Source of the DNA: an uncultured Fibrobacterota bacterium
GTDB lineage: Bacteria > Fibrobacterota > Fibrobacteria > Fibrobacterales > Fibrobacteraceae
DNA: 64,000 nucleotides
NCBI GenBank assembly: GCA_903876665.1
Contig: CAIRAY010000125.1
Span: forward strand, 1 to 64,000
Direction of reading: 5' to 3'
Positions 7,187 through 15,436 of this stretch are shown one piece after another. A model generated the notes under the pieces. That model saw nothing but the letters and a program-made list of their open reading frames with translations. It made no database searches and was not told where the DNA came from. The translations under genes and the position numbers were made by a program. How positions within the stretch are numbered: the stretch's first letter is position 1; each line of letters opens with the position of its first letter.

Positions 7187-8752
7187 TTAAGGGATTTTGG
7201 AGACAATCCGCAGATAGGCCGGACCGGGCTCGGTGTGCTGGTTGGCGACCAGGGTCAACCCGGCTTGGGCCACGGTGTTCTCGAAGGCGATTCCGAAACT
7301 AGCCTGCACCGTGTGGGCGGCCGTGGTGTCCGGGACCCAGGAGGAGAATGAATTGACCCCATCTTGAAAATATTGATAGGTGCAGTCCACAAATAAATGG
7401 CTGGTGATTCCTACTAGGGATTGAACCTGTACCGTAGGCATGCCAACGATTTGTGGGGTGTTCTGGGAAAAATGGGAGGGGTTATCCTGTAGCAGAGAGA
7501 ACCCTCGGGCATCGGAAGAATTATAGCCTTTCTGGGTAGAGGAACCGAGCAGGTTCAAGGATGCGTAGGAAAGAATGCGCAGTTCCCCCGCGCCCGGAAC
7601 AAAGCCCCACAAATATTGCACGGGCTGAATCCCGGAAGGGCCATCGGTCCGCATTGGAATCGTGGAAAAATTCATCTGCAACCGGAGCTTCAACTCCTGT
7701 TCTTCAGTGGTGCCCGAATGGAAGACATCGTTCTCCAAATTGACTCCCACGGTCAATGGCTTCAACACGCCGTACATGGCGCTCACATAGCCTTCCAGGT
7801 CGGTCATGTGCTCCGCGTCGGGCAAGTATTCACCCCATACGAGGAGCTGTCCACTTCCCAGAATCGGATAAAAAAAAGAATCCCAATTGCCGTAGACATT
7901 GGAAAAGTTGATGTCTTCCCGGGTGGTGATCGCGCCTGCGTAAATGCTTCCCCTGGAACCGGAAGTGGAGAGACGGATGGGGTCTTCCGTATTCACCATC
8001 CAATTCGTGCCCAGCCAAAAATTGGGGAGGTGGAAATCGAGCCGGGCCTGGAAATCACTAGGCCATCCTTGGGGACCAGCGCTCCAGCGGTCCACGCCGG
8101 CATGGAGGGATAGAAATGAGGTTAGACCGTACGAAGGATGCCAAGAAAGGGATTCGCTGTGGCCATCGCCCCCGGCGGAGTATTTTTTGGCCGAGAACTC
8201 ATGCCGATATTGGCCGGCCATGAGTTGAGGGCCCCGGATAAAAGCCTGGGAATAATCAAAAGAATTGATGGAGATGTTGCCCCGGTTGGTGAGCATGCGA
8301 TGGGTAAAGAGCAGATTCGACCAATTCGAAACCTTGGCGTTCACCATGGAATCTTGCAGGTCGAATTCCGAGTGCCCGCGCTTGAAGGAGAGGAGGGAAG
8401 AAATCACCTCTAGATCGAATACTTGGCCCTGAATGGGACTGATCGTTGCGGAAAGGTCATCGGGAAAAACACCGATAGCCTGGTAATCGTAGAGACCTTG
8501 GTGATCCAGATTGTTCTGATATGGATTGGACAGGGAGGCCTTGACTTGGAAGGTGCCGGGAACGCCCAGCTGCAGGGTGGTGACCGGAACCACTCCCAGC
8601 CAGCCATCCACCTGATCCGCCACGGTGGTGTTGGAGAGGAAAGCACCTCCGGTGATCCGTCCGAAATTATAGTCCTGTTTGATCAATTGCGCAAAAACGC
8701 TGGTGAGGCATAGCGCAAGCAACAGAGATACTTTCTGAATTTTTCCCATCAT
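7187..8752 (-). CDS. Exported protein of unknown function, possibly outer-membrane barrel
   Basis: From the ATG at 8752 the product starts MMGKIQKVSLLLALCLTSVFAQ, a signal peptide cleaved after an A-x-A-like site. The remaining 500 residues are rich in Gly, Ser, Asn and aromatic residues with alternating hydrophobics, as in beta-barrels or beta-sandwiches (HSESLSWHPSYGLTSFLSLHAG), and have almost no Cys. No family is recognised and the C-terminus is not the usual terminal Phe. It is a single gene upstream of the repeat that precedes recF. Confidence 0.75.
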   Translation of the reverse strand: MMGKIQKVSLLLALCLTSVFAQLIKQDYNFGRITGGAFLSNTTVADQVDGWLGVVPVTTLQLGVPGTFQVKASLSNPYQNNLDHQGLYDYQAIGVFPDDLSATISPIQGQVFDLEVISSLLSFKRGHSEFDLQDSMVNAKVSNWSNLLFTHRMLTNRGNISINSFDYSQAFIRGPQLMAGQYRHEFSAKKYSAGGDGHSESLSWHPSYGLTSFLSLHAGVDRWSAGPQGWPSDFQARLDFHLPNFWLGTNWMVNTEDPIRLSTSGSRGSIYAGAITTREDINFSNVYGNWDSFFYPILGSGQLLVWGEYLPDAEHMTDLEGYVSAMYGVLKPLTVGVNLENDVFHSGTTEEQELKLRLQMNFSTIPMRTDGPSGIQPVQYLWGFVPGAGELRILSYASLNLLGSSTQKGYNSSDARGFSLLQDNPSHFSQNTPQIVGMPTVQVQSLVGITSHLFVDCTYQYFQDGVNSFSSWVPDTTAAHTVQASFGIAFENTVAQAGLTLVANQHTEPGPAYLRIVSKIP

Positions 8753-8841
8753 GGGCACCAATGTAAAAATCCCATCGAACAGCTTGTGGCCTTGCCTTGA
8801 AATTGAGGGTACCTACTCGAAATACATGGGGTGTCCTCTTT

Positions 8842-9150
8842 TCTCAAAGGATGGAAAACCACATTGCCCACTGGGTTCGTCCAAATGTACGGGCGCTGTT
8901 GCCTTGCAACCAGGGCCCTAACTTGGATATATGCCAGTAATCACCAAGGTGAAACTGGCACATCATCCACACAGTGGATATATGCCGGTAACCGCTATAG
9001 CGGAACCGGCACATCAAGATCGTCACACGGAAGGGAGACTGCTAGTCTCGATGACTCCTGCTCACCGTCGCATGCGTTGCATGCTCCACTGTGGACTCGG
9101 GCTTGTGGGGTTCGCGATCCCCTGTGTTCAATGTGGTCCCCGATCCCTGC
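8842..9150. repeat. Palindromic repeat, copy upstream of recF (locus 2 of 4)
   Basis: The copy begins TCTCAAAGGATGGAAAACCAC and ends near CCTGTGTTCAATGTGGTCCCC. It holds two 29-nt hairpins at 8932-8960 (TGCCAGT with ACTGGCA) and 8983-9011 (TGCCGGT with ACCGGCA), then about 160 bp nearly identical to 10513-10650. That tail contains further short hairpins such as GAGACTGCTAGTCTC. The frame is open through the repeat into recF, but there is no sign that it is coding. I see nothing further in 9151-9278. Confidence 0.85.
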
Positions 9151-9278
9151 ATCCAACGGAACAGGTCCTAGTGTTACGGACTATATTCCTTCAATACTTT
9201 ATGTTTTTCAGTGTTACCCAATCATACCTTGGGGAGTATACAGTCGAAGGGTGCGAAATTGAAGCTACTTTTTGTGGC

Positions 9279-10403
9279 GTGATTCACCTGCTGGCCCAAA
9301 ATCAATTCCGGAACCTTATGCCTTGCGAGCTACGCTTTGGCCCTGGGGTGACGGTAGTTGCGGGCAAAAATGGACAAGGCAAAACCAATTTATTGGAGGC
9401 CATCCATTGGGTGACTCAGGGGTTTTCTCCCCGTACCCGGAGCTTTGACGGGGCGGTGAAATGGCAGGCGGACGAGGCCTGGATTCGCATGGAAGGCCTG
9501 GGCAAAACGGGCCATCCCGTCCGGCAGGGGATCCTGTGGCGTGGGGGCGCGGTGGTGACCAAGGTGGATGCCACCGAGTCGCGTAGCCTGGTGGCCCTGC
9601 ATGGGAATTTGCATGTAGTCATGATGGGTCCCGAAGATATTGCCCTCATCAAAGATGGGCCCGACCAAAGGCGGCGCTGGGTGGATCTGCTGCTCTCGGC
9701 GCGCTACACCGATGGCCTGGATTTGCTGATGCGCTACCGGCGTACCTTGGCCCAGCGCAACCGGTGGCTCAAGGACCGGCGTGGTGGTACACAAGTTTCC
9801 AGCCCCGCGGACTGGCAGGCCTTCGAGGCCCTGACCGAACAATTATCGACACTCGGTGCCACAATCATGGTGCGCCGCAGCCAATTATTGCAGGAGCTGA
9901 GTCCGCAGGTCTCTGCCTATTACCACGACCTGTCTTCGGGCGCGGAAGCCGTTGAGCTGGAATACCTGGGTTCGGTCAAGGTGGAAGAGGGCGACGAGTC
10001 ATTTGTGCAGGCCAAGCTGTTGCGAAAAATGACCGCCATGCGCACCGTGGAGCTCTCCCAGGGGATCACGGCTGCCGGACCACACCGGGACGATATTGCG
10101 GTGCGCTTCGCTCTGCACGGGGCGTCCTTGCGCGAGTCGGGTTCCCAGGGCCAATGTCGCACGGCCGCCCTCGCCATGGGAATTGTGGCGCTGGATGTGG
10201 GTTCGGGAAAAGAGGTGGAGCCTCCCATTTTGCTTCTGGACGATATCTTTGCCGAGCTGGATGCCTACCGTCGCAATGCCTTGGCGGATCTCATCCGGGC
10301 CAAGAAATGCCAAGTCTTCGTGGCCACTCCCCGCGCTGAAGATTTACCCTTTTCCGCCGACGCCATGCTCCATGTGGAAGCCGGGATCATCCGCTCCGTC
10401 TAG
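9279..10403 (+). CDS. recF: DNA replication and repair protein RecF
   Basis: RecF is an SMC-like ATPase that helps load RecA at gaps. The GTG at 9279 gives VIHLLAQNQFRNL, which aligns with the usual N-terminus; the frame is open further upstream only through repeat DNA. Walker A is GKNGQGKT (29-36), the ABC signature region reads GSQGQCRTAALA, and Walker B is ILLLDDIFAELD (near 318-328). The length of 374 is normal. No good ribosome binding site precedes the GTG. It is not beside dnaA, dnaN or gyrB here, and both flanks carry copies of the same repeat. Confidence 0.93.
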   Translation: MIHLLAQNQFRNLMPCELRFGPGVTVVAGKNGQGKTNLLEAIHWVTQGFSPRTRSFDGAVKWQADEAWIRMEGLGKTGHPVRQGILWRGGAVVTKVDATESRSLVALHGNLHVVMMGPEDIALIKDGPDQRRRWVDLLLSARYTDGLDLLMRYRRTLAQRNRWLKDRRGGTQVSSPADWQAFEALTEQLSTLGATIMVRRSQLLQELSPQVSAYYHDLSSGAEAVELEYLGSVKVEEGDESFVQAKLLRKMTAMRTVELSQGITAAGPHRDDIAVRFALHGASLRESGSQGQCRTAALAMGIVALDVGSGKEVEPPILLLDDIFAELDAYRRNALADLIRAKKCQVFVATPRAEDLPFSADAMLHVEAGIIRSV

Positions 10404-10780
10404 CTTATAAATGATTCCGTTATCCTATCATCTCAAAGGATGGAAAACCACGTTGCCCACTGGGGCTCCACACAGTGGATATATGCCGGTAACCGCTATA
10501 GCGGAACCGGCACATCAAGATCGTCACACGGAAGGGAGACTGCTAGTCTCGATGACTCCTGCTCACCGTCGCATGCGGTGCATGCTCCACTGCGGACTCG
10601 GGCTTGTGGGGTTCGCGATCCCCTGTGTTCAACATGGTCCCCCATCCCATAATCCTGGGGTTCTTTTTGCGGAAATCCCAATGTGTGGTTAAGAAACGGC
10701 CCGTAATCCATTTCACGGAAACGGGCCGTATGCTCCCAAAAATTGGGCGCCCCAATCATCCGCCCGGTCTAGCTTATAAA
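10386..10780. mobile_element. Insertion of repeat DNA flanked by a 26-bp duplication
   Basis: ATCATCCGCTCCGTCTAGCT plus TATAAA at 10386-10411 (the recF stop) recurs at 10755-10780 (the end of the PAP2 gene) with only two mismatches in 26 bp. Removing 10412-10780 would leave recF and the PAP2 gene directly convergent over this one site. The enclosed DNA holds the palindromic repeat at 10431-10650 and two further hairpins: ACGGCCCGT with ACGGGCCGT near 10695-10730, and ATTGGGCGCCCCAAT near 10742-10756. No transposase is encoded. I infer a non-autonomous insertion that duplicated its target, or a tandem duplication later invaded. Confidence 0.65.
10431..10650. repeat. Palindromic repeat, copy downstream of recF (locus 3 of 4)
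   Basis: It starts with the same TCTCAAAGGATGGAAAACCAC as the copy at 8842 and ends at the same CCTGTGTTCAA block. It has only one hairpin unit (10484-10512); the first unit and spacer of the upstream copy are missing. The shared 160-bp tail differs at only a handful of positions. Both copies are in the same orientation, so recombination between them would delete recF. Confidence 0.85.
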
Positions 10781-11304
10781 AACTGGGTCCAGAGGATGTG
10801 GGCGAGGAGGAAGCTTGCGGCTCCCAGGAGGATTCCGGCGATGATGTCGGTGAGCCAATGGACTCCGAAATAGACCCGCAGGGCACCCCAGCTGAGGGGC
10901 ATCAGCACCACGATCCAGCCAATTTTAGGCTCGAGCCAAGCCAAGGTAAAGCCTGCGGCCAGGTTGTTCATGGTATGGCCACTGGGGAAGGAGAAGGCGT
11001 CGAGGGGCGGGACTTCGGCATTCACCGCTTTCAATTTCTCGTAGGGGCGCTGGCGACGGGTGGTGTATTTGACCAGCATGTAAAGCGCGAGGCTTACTCC
11101 CCCAGCCAAAAAGCACTGCTTCACGATGACCCAGACCTCGCTCTGGGGCAAGGCCAAAAATAGGTAGAGCAACACCAAGGCCCAGACATAACCGTCTCCT
11201 AGACGGGTGTACCAGCGCAGGATCAAATGCAGGCGCGGGCGAAGGCGATGGCTGGTTAGCCATAGGCTGAACTGTTCGTCGAGTTTTGCGATTTGTGCAA
11301 GCAT
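10774..11304 (-). CDS. PAP2-family membrane phosphatase
   Basis: The 176-residue protein has five to six hydrophobic helices and the three phosphatase motifs of the PAP2/PgpB superfamily: KYTTRRQRP, FPSGH, and RVYFGVHWLTD with the catalytic His and paired Asp. Such enzymes remove phosphate from lipid pyrophosphates (undecaprenyl-PP, phosphatidylglycerol-P) on the outer face of the inner membrane. Substrate cannot be told from sequence. It is convergent with recF and its stop lies within the duplicated 26-bp site. Confidence 0.88.
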   Translation of the reverse strand: MLAQIAKLDEQFSLWLTSHRLRPRLHLILRWYTRLGDGYVWALVLLYLFLALPQSEVWVIVKQCFLAGGVSLALYMLVKYTTRRQRPYEKLKAVNAEVPPLDAFSFPSGHTMNNLAAGFTLAWLEPKIGWIVVLMPLSWGALRVYFGVHWLTDIIAGILLGAASFLLAHILWTQFL

Positions 11305-11422
11305 GTCACCAATGTAGGTTTGTTCGACAACTCTGTACTACGGGAACTTGAACCCGGTAATCTCCAGCAATTCTTCGGGGCTATCCCTAGCTTCAATGCC
11401 GCCTATTGGTTAGATTTAAGGC

Positions 11423-12601
11423 ATGTCGAGAGTGCTTGTTCTGAATTGTGGCAGTTCTTCTGTCAAATTTGCCCTGATCGAAACCTCTTCTGCGGATTCC
11501 GTGGCTTCGGGTCTGGTGGAAAATCTGGGTGCGGATGCCCACCTGAAGGCCAATGGCCCCAAGGGAAAGGTGAATGAAAAGATTAGCGGCAAGGATCACG
11601 GCGAGGCTCTCGAATCCGTAGTTTCCTTTTTGCAAAACCAAGGCGTGCTCGAGCAAGGTCTCGTGGCCGTGGGCCACCGCGTGGTCCATGGGGGCGAGCG
11701 ATTTTCGGGCTCTGTGCTCATCACGCCACAGGTTTTGGATGCGGTGCGGGCCTGCAATGACCTGGCCCCCCTCCACAATCCAGCCAATCTCAAAGGCATC
11801 GAGGTGGCGAGCCGCGTGTTTCCTGAGGTTCCCCAGGTTGCGGTCTTCGACACGGCCTTCCATCAGACCATTCCCGCTCACGCCTTCCTGTACCCATTGC
11901 CACAAAGTCTTTATCGTGAACGCGGAATCCGTCGCTACGGTTTCCACGGGACTTCCCATCGTTTCGTGAGCGCCAAAGCCGCGGAAATGCTGGGCAAGCC
12001 GGTTGCTGATTTATGTCTCATCACTGCCCATCTCGGGAATGGTTGCAGCGCCTGCGCCGTGTTGCAGGGCAAGTCGGTGGACACCACCATGGGCCTCACC
12101 CCCATGGAAGGGATTCCCATGGGAACCCGCTCCGGAACCATTGACCCGGGCATATTCCGCTATTTGCATGATTCCCTTGGCTGGGATTTCAAGCGCATCG
12201 ACCAGCTGCTCAACAAGGAAAGCGGACTGCTCGGACTTTCGGGGCTTTCCAATGACATGCGGACTTTGGCCGAGGCGCGCGCCCAAGGCCATGAGGGAGC
12301 CACTCTGGCCATTGATGTTTTTTGCTATCGTCTGGCCAAGGAAATCGCGGCGCTGGCCATTGCCCTTCCGCGCATCGACGCCTTGGTATTTACCGGTGGC
12401 ATCGGCGAAAATAGCTTCCTCGTGCGTGAATTGACTTTGGCGCATTTGGCGGTATTTGGATTTCAATTGGATATTTCGCGCAATGGCGCACATGGACGGG
12501 AATCAAAGGGCATAATCACCCGGGCCGAAACGCCCACGGCCATGGTCGTTCCCACTAACGAAGAACTTTTGATCGCACTGGATTCGGAGCAAATCATATG
12601 A
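11423..12601 (+). CDS. ackA: Acetate kinase
   Basis: AckA makes ATP and acetate from acetyl phosphate. The 392-residue product starts MSRVLVLNCGSSSVKFAL, has the ASKHA-fold phosphate loops, HRVVHGG, FDTAFHQT, RYGFHGTSH, HLGNGCSACAV and the C-terminal FTGGIGENS. Its stop overlaps the pta start by four bases (ATGA), so the two are translationally coupled. The intergenic region to the divergent PAP2 gene is 118 bp and must hold the promoter. Confidence 0.97.
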   Translation: MSRVLVLNCGSSSVKFALIETSSADSVASGLVENLGADAHLKANGPKGKVNEKISGKDHGEALESVVSFLQNQGVLEQGLVAVGHRVVHGGERFSGSVLITPQVLDAVRACNDLAPLHNPANLKGIEVASRVFPEVPQVAVFDTAFHQTIPAHAFLYPLPQSLYRERGIRRYGFHGTSHRFVSAKAAEMLGKPVADLCLITAHLGNGCSACAVLQGKSVDTTMGLTPMEGIPMGTRSGTIDPGIFRYLHDSLGWDFKRIDQLLNKESGLLGLSGLSNDMRTLAEARAQGHEGATLAIDVFCYRLAKEIAALAIALPRIDALVFTGGIGENSFLVRELTLAHLAVFGFQLDISRNGAHGRESKGIITRAETPTAMVVPTNEELLIALDSEQII

Positions 12602-14763
12602 AACGAGCGTTCGTCTTAGTCCCTACGGGGAACGATGTGGGACTTACTTCTGTAACCCTGGGCTTTGTCGCAGCCTTACAGGAAAAGGGATATTCCGTAG
12701 GCTTTATCAAGCCCGTGGCCCAGCAAGAGAAGGAACACGATACGGAGCACTCGACGGCACTCGCTCGCAAAATATTCAATATGGATCCCCCGACTCCCAT
12801 CCGTCTTTCCGAAGTGGTCAAGCGCTTGACCATCGGGGATGACCAGGGTCTGCTCGAGCTGTTCTTGGAACAGTTCAACCAGGTGGCTGCAAAGGCGGAC
12901 ATCGTGGTGGTCGAAGGCATGGTCCCCTCCAAGGCACTCTTCTACAACAAGCGCCTCAACAAGATGATGATCCGCGCTTTTGACGCCGATGTCATCCTGG
13001 TTTCCGCTCCCCACGAAAAATCCCCCGAAGAATTGCTGGAAGCGGTGGAAATCGAAGCGCATTCCTATGTGGAAAACGCAGGCCAGATCGTTGGCGTGAT
13101 TCTCAACAAGGTGGGCCGGTCCTCCTCGGACGAAGCTGAAGGCGACATCCTCAAGCATACCAAGACCCGCTATTTCGGAAACACTCACGCCGAGGCTTCA
13201 CGCCTGGATCTCGTGGAGCGTTATCGCCAGGTCTTCGCGGCCGGAACCCTTGCTCCCTTGCTGGCCCTCGTGCCCTGGAAGGAAGGCCTCGCTGCGCCGA
13301 GCATGAAGGACATCACGGACTATCTGGGAGCACACGCGCTTCGTCGGGGTGAATGGGGTGCGCGCAAAGTGGAGTCCGTGGCCATCTGTTCCATGGGCCT
13401 CTCCAAGAGCCTTTACTTTTATCAGGATGGCGTTCTGGTCATTACCACCGCAGACCGTTCGGATATTATCCTTGCGGCTTCCATGGCTTCCCTCAATGGC
13501 GTGCGCCTCGCGGGCATTGTGCTCTGCGGGCGCTACGAACCTGACCCGAATTTGCTGATTCTATGCGAACGCTCCTTTGCCCAGGGGCTCCCCATCATTT
13601 CGGTCGTTGCTGATATGTACAGCGTGGTGGGCAAGATTTCTGGATATCATAAATCCATAACGGTCGACGACTGGGAGAACGCCAAAATGGTATTCTCGAG
13701 CGTAGCCTCCACGGTAGATCCCAAGTGGCTTGGTGATGTGCTGAGCGCCTATCGTGAACACCGGATTTCCGGACCGGAGTTCCGCACTCGCGTAATCAAC
13801 TCCGCGCGTCGGTCTCCCAACAAAAAAATTATTTTGCCCGAAGGTACCGAGCCTCGCACCATCAGGGCCGCGGTCATTGTCTATATGCGCCAGATTGCTG
13901 TTCCCATTTTGCTTGGCGATCCAGAAGAGGTGCGCCGGGTGGCCGCGGAACAGGGGCTCGTCCTTCCTCCCGCCCTTCCCATCATTGACCCCAAAGCCGT
14001 TGCCGAAAAATATGCGCAACCTCTTTATGAGCTTCGCAAAGATAAGGGCCTGACCATGGACGGGGCGCGCAAGCTCCTGGAGGACTCGGTCTGGGTAGGC
14101 ACCATGATGCTCAAAATGGGCGAAGTGGATGGCCTGGTTTCGGGAGCGGAACACACTACTGCCGACACCGTAAAGCCAGCTTTGCAGATCATTAAAATGG
14201 CTCCGGGCTTTACCCTCGCTTCTTCAATTTTTTTCATGTGCCTGCCCAACCAAGTTCTGGTCTATGGAGATTGCGCCATCAACCAGAATCCCAATGCGGA
14301 CGAGCTGGCCGACATTGCAATCCAAAGTGCGGACAGCGCCAAGGCCTTCGGGCTCCCACCGCGCGTGGCCATGATCAGTTATTCATCAGGCAGTTCCGGT
14401 CAGGGCACCGATGTAGAAAAAGTGCGCCGGGCAACATCCATTGTAAAGGAACGTCGGCCGGACATTCTGATCGATGGTCCCATGCAGTATGATGCCGCCA
14501 CCACCGAAAGCGTCGGGCGCCAAAAAATGCCCGGAAGCCCCGTTGCGGGGCGCGCCACGGTGCTTGTGTTCCCGGATTTGAATACGGGCAACACCACCTA
14601 TAAAGCCGTGCAGCGGTCGACCAACACGGTGAGCGTGGGCCCCATGTTGCAAGGTTTGGCGCGACCGGTGAACGACCTTTCCCGAGGTGCACTAGTGGAT
14701 GATATTATTTACACGATTGCCATTACCGCAATTCAGGCCGCTGCAAGCGGAACGCAAACCTAA
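12598..14763 (+). CDS. pta: Phosphate acetyltransferase, long form
   Basis: Pta converts acetyl-CoA and phosphate to acetyl phosphate, feeding AckA. At 721 residues this is the long form: an N-terminal P-loop-like domain (FVLVPTGNDVGLTSVTLG), a DRTGG domain in the middle (about 230-340) and the C-terminal catalytic PTA_PTB domain (about 400-721) with VDGLVSGAEHTTADTVKPAL and SYSSGSSG. It shares ATGA with ackA, so both enzymes of the acetate branch come from one transcript. This points to acetate as a fermentation product with substrate-level ATP. Confidence 0.96.
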   Translation: MKRAFVLVPTGNDVGLTSVTLGFVAALQEKGYSVGFIKPVAQQEKEHDTEHSTALARKIFNMDPPTPIRLSEVVKRLTIGDDQGLLELFLEQFNQVAAKADIVVVEGMVPSKALFYNKRLNKMMIRAFDADVILVSAPHEKSPEELLEAVEIEAHSYVENAGQIVGVILNKVGRSSSDEAEGDILKHTKTRYFGNTHAEASRLDLVERYRQVFAAGTLAPLLALVPWKEGLAAPSMKDITDYLGAHALRRGEWGARKVESVAICSMGLSKSLYFYQDGVLVITTADRSDIILAASMASLNGVRLAGIVLCGRYEPDPNLLILCERSFAQGLPIISVVADMYSVVGKISGYHKSITVDDWENAKMVFSSVASTVDPKWLGDVLSAYREHRISGPEFRTRVINSARRSPNKKIILPEGTEPRTIRAAVIVYMRQIAVPILLGDPEEVRRVAAEQGLVLPPALPIIDPKAVAEKYAQPLYELRKDKGLTMDGARKLLEDSVWVGTMMLKMGEVDGLVSGAEHTTADTVKPALQIIKMAPGFTLASSIFFMCLPNQVLVYGDCAINQNPNADELADIAIQSADSAKAFGLPPRVAMISYSSGSSGQGTDVEKVRRATSIVKERRPDILIDGPMQYDAATTESVGRQKMPGSPVAGRATVLVFPDLNTGNTTYKAVQRSTNTVSVGPMLQGLARPVNDLSRGALVDDIIYTIAITAIQAAASGTQT

Positions 14764-14769
14764 CAGGGT

Positions 14770-15120
14770 TCATAAATCCTTCCAGTCCGGTGGCAACGGC
14801 TGGGGAAGACTGAAAAGGGCAGAAAGGCTGACTCCCAGAGCCTTGGCGACGGCATCCATGGTGCTTAGGCGAGGGTTTCGTGTGTGGTGAATCAACTGGG
14901 AAAGCGTACTTTTAGGGATTTGATGCTCATGGGCGAAGCGTTCAAAAGTTTGGTAGCCCAAGGTTCTGAGGATATGTTTCAGGTTTTTTCGCAAGAGAAT
15001 TGCGGATGCCTCCCAATAGACTTCGGCCGTATTGGTCGATTCCCGCATCAAAAGTTGTTTAGACCCGCGCAAGGGCGCAGGGATACTTCCTTTGGGGCGT
15101 CTTTTGGGTATCTTTGGCAT
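14770..15120 (-). CDS. XRE-family helix-turn-helix protein
   Basis: The C-terminal half is a Cro/CI-type HTH: FERFAHEHQIPKSTLSQLIH then NPRLSTMDAVAKALGVSLSA. The N-terminal 50 residues are basic and Pro-rich (MPKIPKRRPKGS). I chose the ATG at 15120; an upstream start at 15150 is possible. It ends six bases after the convergent pta gene and faces a divergent 78-residue ORF across an 80-bp gap, which could be its own target. A single-HTH regulator; the signal is unknown. Confidence 0.8.
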   Translation of the reverse strand: MPKIPKRRPKGSIPAPLRGSKQLLMRESTNTAEVYWEASAILLRKNLKHILRTLGYQTFERFAHEHQIPKSTLSQLIHHTRNPRLSTMDAVAKALGVSLSALFSLPQPLPPDWKDL

Positions 15121-15199
15121 AGTGCGGTCTCTTGGCACAAAGGATACCAAGGAAGCACATGGTGTAAATTCTCATTTGAGAACGGCCAAAAGGTAAAAG

Positions 15200-15436
15200 A
15201 TGGAAAATGAAGCAAACGAAATCTGGGTGCGCCGCGCCATCGCGGCACAAATTGTGGAATGGCAAGCCCGTGTTCCCTGTCCTTCTTTGGACGAGATCGA
15301 GGCATTTTTGAATTGCCCGATCGAAGACAGAAACCGGGCCTGCGAATGTGGCATTGAGGAGCTTTATTTGCTCCAGGAATCAGGTCAGGGAAACCTCGTT
15401 GGAGCCATCGCAAAAGCCCGGTTACGGGCTGGCTAA
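15200..15436 (+). CDS. Small protein of unknown function
   Basis: The 78-residue product begins MENEANEIWVRRAIAAQIVE. It is acidic, has three Cys (in PCPSL and ACECG), and looks helical. AAAGG stands just upstream of the ATG. It is divergent from the XRE regulator and its last four bases overlap the end of the convergent galT gene. The pairing with an XRE regulator recalls toxin-antitoxin or phage-type switches, but I see no toxin motif. Confidence 0.6.
   Translation: MENEANEIWVRRAIAAQIVEWQARVPCPSLDEIEAFLNCPIEDRNRACECGIEELYLLQESGQGNLVGAIAKARLRAG

Noticed and set aside
8931-9278. N-terminal extension of recF to 8931
   Set aside because: The sequence is palindromic repeat DNA nearly identical to the non-coding copy after recF; RecF similarity begins at 9279.
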